From contig EQ973344.1 of NCBI GenBank assembly GCA_000158655.1, positions 101,439-164,684 of the forward strand: 63,246 bases of DNA. The letters run 5' to 3'. The notes under the pieces were generated by a model that was not told the DNA's origin, made no database searches, and was given only the letters and a program-made list of their open reading frames with translations. Numbering within the stretch: position 1 is the first letter of the stretch; each line of letters starts with the position of its first letter. The translations under genes and the position numbers were made by a program. Of this stretch, positions 47,583 through 55,705 are shown piece by piece. The stretch is from [Clostridium] methylpentosum DSM 5476 (GTDB lineage: Bacteria > Bacillota > Clostridia > Oscillospirales > Ruminococcaceae).

Positions 47583-47588
47583 GAGTTC

Positions 47589-49220
47589 CTATGCGCCTTG
47601 CCTTTTCGGTTGCGTAGCAGAAAGGAAATTGAGTTCACCCACAAAGTTGAAAACAATATCTACTTTCTGTACCCGTTTCCCGTCCACCTTTTCCGGCGCA
47701 TGGACTGTGATTTTCTTGATAAATTCATTGACGATTGCGGGGGTGAGTTCCTTTATCCCCACATACTTGCGGATAATTGCGGCGAAGCTGTCAAAATCGC
47801 TCTTGTTCTGTTCGTAGGTATCGACTTCCTGCTGGTCTGCCTTGACCTTTTCTTCCAGTTCCCGCTGTTCCGCTTCATACTCTGCGGACAGCTTCAAAAA
47901 CCTGTCGTGGCTGATTGCGCCGCTTATATCGTCCTCATAAATCCGCTTGAAGATACGGTCAAGTTCTGCTATCCGCTTCCTTGCCTGTCCGACTTCACGC
48001 TTCCGGCGCTTCATTTCCTTTTCTGTTTCAGCGGAGCGTTGCTGATACATCATTTCATGGAAAGCCATAATGTCATCAAAGAAAAGGGCGGTCACATCAA
48101 ATATCCTGCTCCACACTATCTGCTTCAACACTTCCTCGCGGATAAAGTGCGCCGTACAGCTTCCCGTATTGCTCTTGTACTTTGCACAGCGGTAATGGTC
48201 TTGTGAACCGTTAAAACTTTTGCAAGTGGCGAAATGTAGTTTGCTTCCACAGTCTGCACAATATACCAAGCCAGAAAACAACCCCTGTCTGTCCGCTTTT
48301 GTGGGGCGGCGTTTGTTCGCCCTTAGTTCCTGCACCCGTTCAAAAACAGCGTCCTCTACAATCGCTTCATGGGTATTGAAAAAGATAGCCTGCTGTTCCT
48401 TTGTGGTTGGAATCCGCTTCTTTAATTTGTGGGATTTGGAATAGCTTTTGAAATTTACGGTATGTCCGCAATAGTCCATACGTTCCAAAATGCCGACAAT
48501 CGTGCTGTCTTTCCAGTTGTACGGATTTTCGGGAAGTGCTTTCCCCTTTTTCTCGGCATAGTAGGCTTTGGCAGTCGGTACTTTATCTTCCTTGAGGATT
48601 TTTGCTATCTGCATAGGACCTTTCCCACCGATACATAAATCAAAAATGCGTTTCACCACAGCGGCGGCTTCCTCGTCCACAATCCATTGCTTCTTGTCGG
48701 TAGGGCTTACCATGTAGCCGTAGGGTGGCTTTGTCAGATGTTCCCCCGCCTGTCCTTGCGCCCGCTTGATTGCCCGTACCTTTTTGCTTGTGTCTTTGGC
48801 GTAAAAATCGTTAAATAAGTTGCGGAACGGGGTAAAGTCGTTGTCGCCTTTTGCGCTGTCTACCCCGTCATTGATTGCGATATATCTCACGTCACGCTCT
48901 ACGAAAAAGATTTCCGTATAGTAGCCGACTTTCAGATAATCGCGCCCTAACCTTGACATATCCTTGACAATGACCGTCGCCACGTTTCCGGCTTCAATCT
49001 CTGCAATCATGCGGTTAAAATTCGGTCTGTCAAACGTCACGCCCGATACACCGTCGTCAATGAAGAAAACAGGATTGGAAAAGCCGTTGTCCGCCGCATA
49101 TTTGGAGAGGACTGCTTTTTGGTTCACAATGCTGTTGCTGTCGCCCTCTAACGTATCTTCCTGCGAAAGACGGGCGTACAATGCTGTTATCTGTCCGGGC
49201 TTATATGTATTTGCTGTCAT
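47589..49220 (-). CDS. Large serine recombinase (DUF4368 type)
   Basis: 543 residues. N-terminal resolvase domain with ALYARLS (catalytic Ser19), DDGVSGVTFDRP and VKDMSRLGRDY. Middle recombinase domain (PPYGYMVSP...VVKRIFDLCIGGKGPMQIA), a zinc-ribbon (CADCGSK and a distal Cys), a coiled coil, and the DUF4368-like tail ending in a VDIVFNFVGE strand. The family includes TnpX/TndX and moves elements by site-specific strand exchange at a 2-base core. The start is ATG 49220 after AGGAGG. Its gene ends 80 bases from the left end, as expected. Confidence 0.93.
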   Translation of the reverse strand: MTANTYKPGQITALYARLSQEDTLEGDSNSIVNQKAVLSKYAADNGFSNPVFFIDDGVSGVTFDRPNFNRMIAEIEAGNVATVIVKDMSRLGRDYLKVGYYTEIFFVERDVRYIAINDGVDSAKGDNDFTPFRNLFNDFYAKDTSKKVRAIKRAQGQAGEHLTKPPYGYMVSPTDKKQWIVDEEAAAVVKRIFDLCIGGKGPMQIAKILKEDKVPTAKAYYAEKKGKALPENPYNWKDSTIVGILERMDYCGHTVNFKSYSKSHKLKKRIPTTKEQQAIFFNTHEAIVEDAVFERVQELRANKRRPTKADRQGLFSGLVYCADCGSKLHFATCKSFNGSQDHYRCAKYKSNTGSCTAHFIREEVLKQIVWSRIFDVTALFFDDIMAFHEMMYQQRSAETEKEMKRRKREVGQARKRIAELDRIFKRIYEDDISGAISHDRFLKLSAEYEAEQRELEEKVKADQQEVDTYEQNKSDFDSFAAIIRKYVGIKELTPAIVNEFIKKITVHAPEKVDGKRVQKVDIVFNFVGELNFLSATQPKRQGA

Positions 49221-49282
49221 ATGTTCATTCCTCCTGTAATGAACGCCCGACAAACAGTAGTGCTAACCTTATTATAGCGCAC

Positions 49283-49483
49283 TTATCCCTGTTTGTCATT
49301 GGGCGGTTTGACGGTTTCCGATTTTATGAGCCGTATCATCTTGTCGCGGAGCCGTTCCGAGCCGCCGCAGGAGGTAGACACTTCATAGTATGTGCCGCCG
49401 ATTTTGTAGCAGACCGTTTCCTCTGTCGGCTTCCCTTTTTCGGGCAGATAGCCGCTGTCCTTGATTTCCAGTTCCCAATCCAT
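49283..49483 (-). CDS. TnpW family transposon-encoded protein
   Basis: 66 residues: an acidic start MDWELEIKDSG, then the core KPTEETVCYKIGGTYYEVS and a basic helix LRDKMIRLIKSE. Small proteins with this layout lie just upstream of serine recombinases of this type and are called TnpW; the role is unclear, perhaps directionality or regulation. It is 62 bases upstream of the recombinase start, same strand. ATG 49483 after GGAAGGG. Confidence 0.75.
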   Translation of the reverse strand: MDWELEIKDSGYLPEKGKPTEETVCYKIGGTYYEVSTSCGGSERLRDKMIRLIKSETVKPPNDKQG

Positions 49484-49779
49484 TCTTTTCCCTTCCTTTC
49501 CGTATTTGCTAAATGATAAGTTTCGGAGCAAGCATAGGAAACGGGTACCCTTTTCCGTAAATCTGCCCGTCCGCGCTATGGCTTGCCGGACAGATTTTGC
49601 TTGTTGGGAAGAATCCCAAACCCTCTTGAAAACCCTCTCACTACCTACAACACCACACAGGGCAGTTTTGACGGAGTTTTGAGAGAAATTCTTCAAAAAG
49701 TTTTCCTTGTTTCTTAATACGGGGAAGTTTGGGAAATGCCAATGCCACAGAATAAATCAGCAAAAATTTTTTTGAGCCA
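49484..49779. other. Intergenic region between tnpW and the tetR promoter
   Basis: No gene seen. The open minus-strand frame here is an upstream extension of tnpW with no RBS. It should contain the recombinase promoter (minus strand), but none is clear. Confidence 0.4.
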
Positions 49780-49833
49780 TTGACAAATTCTCTGATTTGC
49801 AGTATCATATAACAGCGATATATAACACCGTTA
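49780..49833 (+). promoter_or_regulatory. tetR promoter and 24-base operator (element)
   Basis: TTGACA (49780-49785), 17 bases, TATCAT (49803-49808), then a palindromic operator 49810-49833 made of TAACAGCGATAT and ATAACACCGTTA. Layout and sequence mirror the resident tetR promoter (40361-40414). Confidence 0.75.
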
Positions 49834-49851
49834 TATACAGGAGGTGAGAAA

Positions 49852-50469
49852 ATGAGCGAAGCAGAGCAGACAACACTACATTTAATCCATTCAGCCGCCA
49901 TGCAGGAATTTCTTGAAAAAGGCTATAAGTCTGCTTCCTTGCGGAACATTGTCAAAACGGCGGGCGTGACAACGGGTGCGTTCTATGGCTACTACGATAG
50001 CAAAGAGGACTTGTTTGAAGCACTGGTAGGCGAACACTATAACTTTTTACTGGAACGATTTTGCAAGGCTCAAAAAGAATTTGCAGAAATTCCCCCAGAG
50101 GAACAGCCCGACAATCTTACTTCCACTTCCGGCGTGTATATGTATGAAATGCTCTTGTACGCCTATGAACACTTGAATGAATTTAAGCTCATACTTTGCT
50201 GTTCGGAGGGAACGCGTTTTTCAAAATTGATTGATGAAATGGTGGAAATCGAAACAAAGGGAACACATGATTATTTAGCAGTTCTTGAAAAGTTAGGCAG
50301 ACCTGCGCCGCCCATTGATGAACGGTTGGAGCATATCTTGATTACAGGAATGTTTAATACTTTTTTTGAGCTGATTATACATGAAATGCCGCTTGAAGAA
50401 GCAAAGCATTATTTGAAAGAAATGAGAGCTTTCTATACTGCCGGGTGGATGAAAATTATGGGGCAATAA
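49852..50469 (+). CDS. TetR-family regulator (element ABC cassette)
   Basis: 205 residues, same length as the resident regulator at 39726. HTH: ASLRNIVKTAGVTTGAFYGYY. The ligand domain shows the same landmarks (PPEEQP, LCCSEGTR, RLEHILITGMF, YTAGWMKIMG). RBS AGGAGGTG. Likely represses itself and the ABC genes 186 bases downstream. Confidence 0.9.
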   Translation: MSEAEQTTLHLIHSAAMQEFLEKGYKSASLRNIVKTAGVTTGAFYGYYDSKEDLFEALVGEHYNFLLERFCKAQKEFAEIPPEEQPDNLTSTSGVYMYEMLLYAYEHLNEFKLILCCSEGTRFSKLIDEMVEIETKGTHDYLAVLEKLGRPAPPIDERLEHILITGMFNTFFELIIHEMPLEEAKHYLKEMRAFYTAGWMKIMGQ

Positions 50470-50510
50470 TAAATCGAGCCGACTCGATTACAAATAAATT
50501 TGTTTTTGAT

Positions 50511-50566
50511 AATGGAAAGTTTACACTTTCCATTATATTTGATGCATGGGTTAGTTTTAGCTAACT
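50511..50566 (+). promoter_or_regulatory. Hairpin and palindrome before the element ABC genes
   Basis: A hairpin AATGGAAAGT-TTAC-ACTTTCCATT, followed by TATATTT, ends the tetR unit. Then GTTAG-N6-CTAAC (50550-50565) forms a second palindrome that aligns at 14 of 18 positions with the one before the resident ABC genes. Confidence 0.6.
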
Positions 50567-50655
50567 CCATAAAGACACCACTAATCAAATAAGGATATTC
50601 GAGGGCAGTTATTTAGTCCTCATATCATAAAAAATTTTCAAGGAGGTTTTTTTCA

Positions 50656-52446
50656 ATGAAAAAACAGTCTAATCTATCAAGACTGATGGGCTATGCCGGA
50701 GGGCACAGAATATTAACCTATCTTTCTTGGGTATTGTCCGTAATGAGTGCGCTGTTAGCTCTTGTGCCTTTTTGGTATATATGGCGTATCATTCACGACA
50801 TACTGGAAGTTTCCCCGAATTTCTCACAGGCGGGGAATGTTACAAGCTACGGTTGGTCTGCGGTATTGTTTGCGGTTATCTCGATTGTTGTCTACATAGC
50901 CGCCTTGATGTGTTCGCATATGAGCGCGTTCCGGGTTGCCGCAAATATCCGAAAAGAACTTATGCGCCATATTACAGCCTTGCCGCTTGGGGTAACGGAA
51001 AAGTATGGAAGCGGAAAACTGCGGAGAATAGTAAATACTTCCAGTACCGCTACGGAAACATATCTTGCACACAGGCTCCCCGACAAAGCAGGGGCGGTTG
51101 CCACCCCCATAGGGCTGCTTTTCCTGTTGCTTGCCTTTGACTGGCGGTTAGGGCTTTTAAGCCTTGTTCCTGTTGTGCTTGGTTTTCTGATTATGATGAA
51201 AATGACAGGGAAAGACATGGAGAAGCGAATGGAGCAATATCAAAATGCGCTTGCTGATATGTCAAATGAAGCTGTTGAATATGTGCGGGGCGTACCCGTA
51301 GTAAAGACTTTTGGACAGACAATCTTTTCTTTCAAACGCTTCAAAGACGCGATAGACAATTACGAAACATGGGTAATTGCATATACAAAGGGGCTGCGTC
51401 TGCCTATGATGTTCTATACAACGGCAATTAACGGCGTATTCGCGTTTCTGATTGCCGGGGGTATTCTCTTTACAAGGGGCAGCGTAACAAATGAACTGCT
51501 GCTAAACCTTATCTTCTATATTGTGATTACACCCGTCATTGGTACGACGCTTACAAAAATTATGTTTATGAGTGAGGACGCAATGATTGTAGGCGACGCA
51601 ATCAACAGGATTGATGAAGTGCTGAACGAAAAACCATTATCTGAAAGCAGCGTGAATAATATTCCTAAAAATAATGGAATTACATTGGAACACGTTAGTT
51701 ACAGCTATGACGGAAAGAAAAATGCGCTCAATGATGTATCTCTTTCCATAAAGCCGGGGCAGACAGTCGCATTGGTAGGAGCGTCCGGCGGCGGTAAGAC
51801 AACGCTTGCAAATATCGTCACAAGGTTTTTTGACCCGCAAAAAGGGCGCGTACTGATAGGCAATACCGACATACGCGATATTCCGAAAGAAACATTGATG
51901 AATAAGGTATCTTTTGTATTTCAGAACAGCCGCCTTATTAAAGCGTCCATATTGGAAAATGTGCGTATGGCAAAACCTAACGCCACACGCGAAGAAATCG
52001 CCCATGCTCTGGAAGCTGCACAGTGCTTGGATATTATTGAAAAATTACCGAATGGCATTGATACGGTTGTCGGCACAAAAGGCGTGTACCTGTCTGGCGG
52101 TGAACAGCAAAGAATAGCGATAGCCCGCGCAATTTTGAAAAATGCACCTATCCTAATTCTTGATGAAGCGACCGCGTTTGCCGACCCCGACAATGAGGTG
52201 CGCGTACAGCAGGCTTTATCTGCTCTTTCAAAGGGAAAGACCGTCATTATGATTGCACACAGGCTGTCGTCAATCACAGACGCGGATTGCATTTATGTAC
52301 TGCAAGACGGTGAAATTATCGAAAGCGGCACACATAACGGACTGATAGAGCGAAACGGCATATTTACAAAAATGTGGAAGAATTATTCCGAAGCGGCAGA
52401 ATGGAAGATTTTGAATGAAAATAAGGGACTGGAGGTAAACGCATGA
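50656..52446 (+). CDS. ABC exporter half-transporter, subunit A (element)
   Basis: 596 residues: six-helix membrane domain and NBD with GASGGGKTT, LSGGEQQR and ILILDEATAF. Closely similar to the resident subunit at 37881-39659, including the start QSNLSRLM.YAG.HR. AT-rich codons mark it as imported. RBS AGGAGG. It overlaps the next gene by 4 bases, so a heterodimer is expected. Confidence 0.9.
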   Translation: MKKQSNLSRLMGYAGGHRILTYLSWVLSVMSALLALVPFWYIWRIIHDILEVSPNFSQAGNVTSYGWSAVLFAVISIVVYIAALMCSHMSAFRVAANIRKELMRHITALPLGVTEKYGSGKLRRIVNTSSTATETYLAHRLPDKAGAVATPIGLLFLLLAFDWRLGLLSLVPVVLGFLIMMKMTGKDMEKRMEQYQNALADMSNEAVEYVRGVPVVKTFGQTIFSFKRFKDAIDNYETWVIAYTKGLRLPMMFYTTAINGVFAFLIAGGILFTRGSVTNELLLNLIFYIVITPVIGTTLTKIMFMSEDAMIVGDAINRIDEVLNEKPLSESSVNNIPKNNGITLEHVSYSYDGKKNALNDVSLSIKPGQTVALVGASGGGKTTLANIVTRFFDPQKGRVLIGNTDIRDIPKETLMNKVSFVFQNSRLIKASILENVRMAKPNATREEIAHALEAAQCLDIIEKLPNGIDTVVGTKGVYLSGGEQQRIAIARAILKNAPILILDEATAFADPDNEVRVQQALSALSKGKTVIMIAHRLSSITDADCIYVLQDGEIIESGTHNGLIERNGIFTKMWKNYSEAAEWKILNENKGLEVNA

Positions 52447-54173
52447 TTAAGACATTGCAAAGACGTTTTGCATTATCAAGACAGGGGGCTGTCGATTTGA
52501 TAAAAGGCTGTATTGCTTGTGTTGCACAGGATATATCCTTTATGCTCCCTGTTGGGCTGCTCTATTACTTTGTCATTGATACTATGAACGGGAGCATAAA
52601 TGGAAGCCGCGCCCTCTTCTATGCGGTTGGTGCTTTGGTTTGCTTATGCTTTATTTTTATTGTGACATGGTTTCAGTATAACGCCACTTACTTAGCGACT
52701 TATGTGGAAAGCGGTGTAAGGCGTATATCCTTAGCAGAACAGCTCCGTAAAATCCCATTGTCCTTTTTTGGTAAGAAAGACCTTGCTGATTTGACAAATT
52801 CGATTATGGGCGATTGCGCCACTCTTGAACAGGCATTTTCCCATTATGTACCCGCACTGGCAGGCTCCCTTATTTCCACAACATTGATTGCAGTTTGCCT
52901 TTTTGCCTACGACTGGCGAATGGCTCTTGCGGCGGTTTGGGTTTTGCCGATTGCATTTACAATCACATTCTTTTCAGCCCGCATACAGGAATATTTTAAC
53001 CGCAAATCCGTAGCGGCAAATGTCGCGCTTGAAAGCGGCGTACAGGAGTGTATCGAAAGTTTGCAGGACTTAAAGGCGAACAATGCGGAAGAAAACTATT
53101 TAAGAGGGCTTGACAAAAAAATTGACTATGTGGAAAAGCGGCACATTATAACAGAACTTGGGACAGCACTTTTTGTTGTTTCTTCAACGTTGATATTAAA
53201 GTTTGGGATTGCTACGGTTGCGCTTGTAGGTTCTGCGCTGCTTATTCGTGGGGAAATTGATATTCCGCTGTTCTTTATGTTTTTGCTTGTGGCTTCAAGG
53301 CTATATGCCCCGCTTGAGGGCGCATTGCAAAATCTTGCTGCGGTAATCTCCACCAAAACGAACATAAACCGTATGAACGAAATCCTTGACCAGCCTATCC
53401 AGACAGGAACAGACAGGTTGACAAATAAAGGATATGACATTGTATTCGACCATGTAGGATTTGCTTATAATACCGGGGAAACCGTATTGAAAGACGTGTC
53501 TTTTACAGCGAAACAGGGAGAAGTCACCGCCTTAGTCGGACCGTCCGGCGGCGGCAAAACTACGGTGTCACGCCTTGCGGCGAGGTTTTGGGATATAAGC
53601 AAGGGGAAAATCACTGTCGGCGGCATGGATATATCGAAAATAGAGCCGGAAACCTTGCTGTCGCTGTATTCTATCGTATTTCAAGACGTGACGCTGTTTA
53701 ACAATACAATCATGGAGAATATCAGAATAGGCAGAAAGGACGCAACCGACGAAGAAGTGATTGCAGCGGCAAGGCTGGCAAATTGTGAAGAATTTGCGGC
53801 AAAGCTCCCGGACGGGTATCACAGTATGATTGGTGAAAATGGCTGCGAACTGTCCGGCGGGGAAAGGCAGAGAATTTCAATCGCCCGCGCTTTCCTCAAA
53901 AATTCCCCTATCATCTTACTTGATGAAGCAACGGCAAGCCTTGATGTGGAAAACGAAACATTGATACAGGCTGCTTTATCAAGGCTGATAAAGGATAAGA
54001 CCGTACTTGTTATCGCCCACCGTATGCGTACCGTAAGCGGCGCGGATAAAGTGGTTGTGCTTTCAGACGGTTCTGTTGCGGAACAGGGAACGCCGGAAAA
54101 ACTGATGAACACAGGCAGGATTTACCCGCATATGGTAAAACTGCAAATGATTAGCAGGGATTGGGGTATTTAA
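52443..54173 (+). CDS. ABC exporter half-transporter, subunit B (element)
   Basis: 576 residues with GPSGGGKTT, LSGGERQR and IILLDEATAS. Counterpart of the resident subunit at 36139-37884 (same PLSFFGKKDLADLT, LDQPIQ/MDHPVQ and IGRKDATDEEV segments). The substrate is unknown. Its stop is one base before the next gene, the Cys-rich KTR protein. Confidence 0.9.
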   Translation: MIKTLQRRFALSRQGAVDLIKGCIACVAQDISFMLPVGLLYYFVIDTMNGSINGSRALFYAVGALVCLCFIFIVTWFQYNATYLATYVESGVRRISLAEQLRKIPLSFFGKKDLADLTNSIMGDCATLEQAFSHYVPALAGSLISTTLIAVCLFAYDWRMALAAVWVLPIAFTITFFSARIQEYFNRKSVAANVALESGVQECIESLQDLKANNAEENYLRGLDKKIDYVEKRHIITELGTALFVVSSTLILKFGIATVALVGSALLIRGEIDIPLFFMFLLVASRLYAPLEGALQNLAAVISTKTNINRMNEILDQPIQTGTDRLTNKGYDIVFDHVGFAYNTGETVLKDVSFTAKQGEVTALVGPSGGGKTTVSRLAARFWDISKGKITVGGMDISKIEPETLLSLYSIVFQDVTLFNNTIMENIRIGRKDATDEEVIAAARLANCEEFAAKLPDGYHSMIGENGCELSGGERQRISIARAFLKNSPIILLDEATASLDVENETLIQAALSRLIKDKTVLVIAHRMRTVSGADKVVVLSDGSVAEQGTPEKLMNTGRIYPHMVKLQMISRDWGI

Positions 54174-54174
54174 C

Positions 54175-54360
54175 ATGAATACCGAATGGATAATATGCCC
54201 CATATGCCAAAGCAAAACAAGGTTAAAAATGCGGAGTGATACCGAACTGAAAAACTTTCCCCTATATTGCCCGAAATGCAAGCACGAAACCATTATTAAC
54301 GTACAACAAATGAATATATCAGTTATCAAAGAGCCAGACGCACAGACGCAGAGCCGATAA
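54175..54360 (+). CDS. Cysteine-rich KTR domain protein
   Basis: 61 residues: CPICQSKTRLKMRSDTELKNFPLYCPKCK, a short zinc-ribbon with the KTR triplet. This family is found almost only in conjugative transposons and related elements of Firmicutes. Function unknown. It directly follows the ABC genes; its stop is inside the terminator stem. Confidence 0.85.
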   Translation: MNTEWIICPICQSKTRLKMRSDTELKNFPLYCPKCKHETIINVQQMNISVIKEPDAQTQSR

Positions 54361-54399
54361 CACGCAGATTAAAAATGCGGTTATCGGCTCTTTCTTTTT
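54351..54399 (+). terminator. Terminator of the element ABC operon
   Basis: GAGCCGATAAC pairs with GTTATCGGCTC and is followed by TTTCTTTTT. Confidence 0.9.
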
Positions 54400-54703
54400 G
54401 GTAACACTCATAAGCCGCCGTTTCTTCAAAACGGACAGCGGAGGACTTTTAGAAACCATAACTAATAATGCGGCGGTATCAGGAGGTACCGTCGTGTTAT
54501 TTTTATATCCGCAAAATCAGACAAACTATTTTCTGTCAAAAAAACGCAGTGTTCGTTTAGGGGATATACTACCCATGAATATGAACTGTCAAATCATTTA
54601 GTATGTCTTGATAACTCGTATTACTCAAATGCTTATGCCGCTTTATGCTGTATGGGCATTTGTTGTAATAGCCCCCTACTGGGAAGAAAGGGGGTGAGAG
54701 AAA
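54400..54703. other. Leader region before the sigma-like gene
   Basis: No gene. A long-range stem ATTACTCAAATGC / GCATTTGTTGTAAT (about 54620-54670) precedes the RBS GGGGGTGAG, a layout seen before the Tn916 orf7-type gene; it may regulate that gene. Confidence 0.45.
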
Positions 54704-55162
54704 ATGAGATATTCTGAACAGTTCATGGAACATATCGAATATGCTTTCCATGCGTTCTGCAAGATTGTCCTGCGCCATGAAGCAATTAACGCATGGCGGG
54801 ATTTGAAGCGGAAAGAAGCAAGAGAAATATCCCTTGACTATCTGATGTCAGAACGATATTTTGAACCGTCTGCTATGGACAGCTACTTTGAAAAACAGGA
54901 TAAGCCAACTGTATTTATTGTGTTGGGAAAGGAAGTTGTTGTTGATGATGAACGGTTGGCAACGGCATTATCAAAATTGCCGGAGTTAAGGCGGGAAGTT
55001 TTGTTGCTTTATTACTTCGTTGGCTATCGTGATGAAGCCATCGGCAGACAGTACGGACGTTGCAGAAGTACGATAAACCACAGAAGAAATGTTGCGCTGA
55101 AACAGTTACGAAAAGAATGGGAGAAATTGAAACATGAGGAACAAAAAGCTGATACCTTTTGA
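54704..55162 (+). CDS. Sigma-70-like protein of conjugative-element type
   Basis: 152 residues. The C-terminal half has a sigma region 4 HTH: LSKLPELRREVLLLYYFVGYRDEAIGRQYGRCRSTINHRRNVAL. The N-terminal part is shorter than ECF sigma region 2. Homologous in layout to the Tn916 orf7 gene. It overlaps the next gene by 29 bases. Likely controls element genes; a cellular sigma role is unlikely. Confidence 0.8.
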   Translation: MRYSEQFMEHIEYAFHAFCKIVLRHEAINAWRDLKRKEAREISLDYLMSERYFEPSAMDSYFEKQDKPTVFIVLGKEVVVDDERLATALSKLPELRREVLLLYYFVGYRDEAIGRQYGRCRSTINHRRNVALKQLRKEWEKLKHEEQKADTF

Positions 55163-55337
55163 GGTAATCGAAAAAGCCGTTGCCGGAGAGCCGGAAGCGG
55201 TAGACGCAGTATTGCGGCACTATACCGCATACATCAAATATCTGTCTATGTATAAAGGGCATATCAATGACGATACGCAGGACAGATTAAAGGCAAAACT
55301 GATTGAAGCCATATTGAAATTCCGCTTCGACCGATAG
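55134..55337 (+). CDS. Helix-turn-helix protein of conjugative-element type
   Basis: 67 residues: PFEVIEKAVAGEPEAVDAVLRHYTAYIKYLSM, the short HTH protein that accompanies the sigma-like protein in Tn916-family elements (orf8 type). In those elements xis and int follow; here the element ends instead, so this is a captured fragment of that module. Confidence 0.8.
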   Translation: MRNKKLIPFEVIEKAVAGEPEAVDAVLRHYTAYIKYLSMYKGHINDDTQDRLKAKLIEAILKFRFDR

Positions 55338-55353
55338 TAGGTAGCAAAGACAG

Positions 55354-55404
55354 GAAAAGCTGTCAAGGGTAAACTTCGCGCTACGCGCCCTTGACAGCTT
55401 TTCC
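55354..55404. repeat. Perfect 17-base inverted repeat
   Basis: GGAAAAGCTGTCAAGGG (55354-55370) and its exact complement (55388-55404), with a 17-base GC-rich loop. A structured region of Tn916-like right ends; possible terminator, T run CTTTTCCC on the plus side. Confidence 0.7.
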
Positions 55405-55427
55405 CGCCTTTGCTTGTGGGTAGTCAA

Positions 55428-55638
55428 GAGGGCGAAATCAGCAGACTGCTTTCGCCCTCAATCTATTATGGGATTGTTACGCAGTAGGGGTTATTATGTC
55501 CTTGATTTATGCGGCTTTGCGGGTATTGAAGTGGCGGGGTAAGGGTTTTATATGTCTGCTCTCAAAAATGGCTTTCTATTGCGTAACAGAGAAGCAGAGA
55601 ACCGACCACTAATGAAAGTGATATGTTCTCTGCTTTTG
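55428..55638 (+). terminator. Two further hairpins at the element's right end
   Basis: GAGGGCGAAA / TTTCGCCCTC (55428-55459), and AAGCAGAGAAC / GTTCTCTGCTT (55592-55635) followed by TTT. They insulate the fucosidase 3' part from element transcription. The gap 55338-55705 holds no gene. Confidence 0.65.
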
Positions 55639-55676
55639 CTTGCACTCTGTTTGTCAGCGTTGATGATAAGTTGTTG

Positions 55677-55705
55677 TAAATACTTCCTTATCACCGTAAA
55701 ACTAA
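55677..55705. repeat. Right end of mobile element: inverted repeat and AA core
   Basis: Terminal repeat 55677-55700 (its complement begins TTTACGGTGATAAGG), three bases, then AA at 55704-55705. It is the mirror of 47507-47535. Confidence 0.75.

Larger units (their letters stand above)
45698..47584 (+). pseudogene. GH95 alpha-L-fucosidase, 5' part, interrupted by a mobile element
   Basis: Starts at ATG 45698 (GGAGG at 45686-45690) with a signal peptide (MERRTWKGKRIVAAVLAAAVG, ending near ALAQ). Residues about 45-300 are the GH95 N-terminal beta domain and residues 300-603 the first part of the (alpha/alpha)6 barrel, with LQGIWN, NVQMNYW and SPENANN. In GH95 the Asn of the NxN-type site and the Glu acid fall in these segments. 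The frame leaves GH95 at codon 604 (47507) where the element begins, and ends at a TGA (47582) inside the element. The truncated product lacks the QIDGNFGG aspartate and all surface domains. Confidence 0.85.
47509..55705. mobile_element. 8.2-kb serine-recombinase element in the fucosidase gene
   Basis: Bounded by a shared AA and imperfect 24-base inverted repeats. Cargo: large serine recombinase and TnpW (minus), then TetR, two ABC half-transporters, a Cys-rich KTR protein, a sigma-like protein and an HTH protein (plus). Codon use and composition are more AT-rich than flanking genes. Removing 47509-55705 joins GAG GAG AA to C TAC TAC and restores the fucosidase frame. No relaxase, coupling ATPase or tyrosine integrase is present, so it is a transposon-like or mobilisable unit, not a self-transmissible ICE. 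Confidence 0.85.

Noticed and set aside
49484-49696. Longer tnpW starting at 49696
   Set aside because: The extension has no RBS and no family resemblance; ATG 49483 has both.
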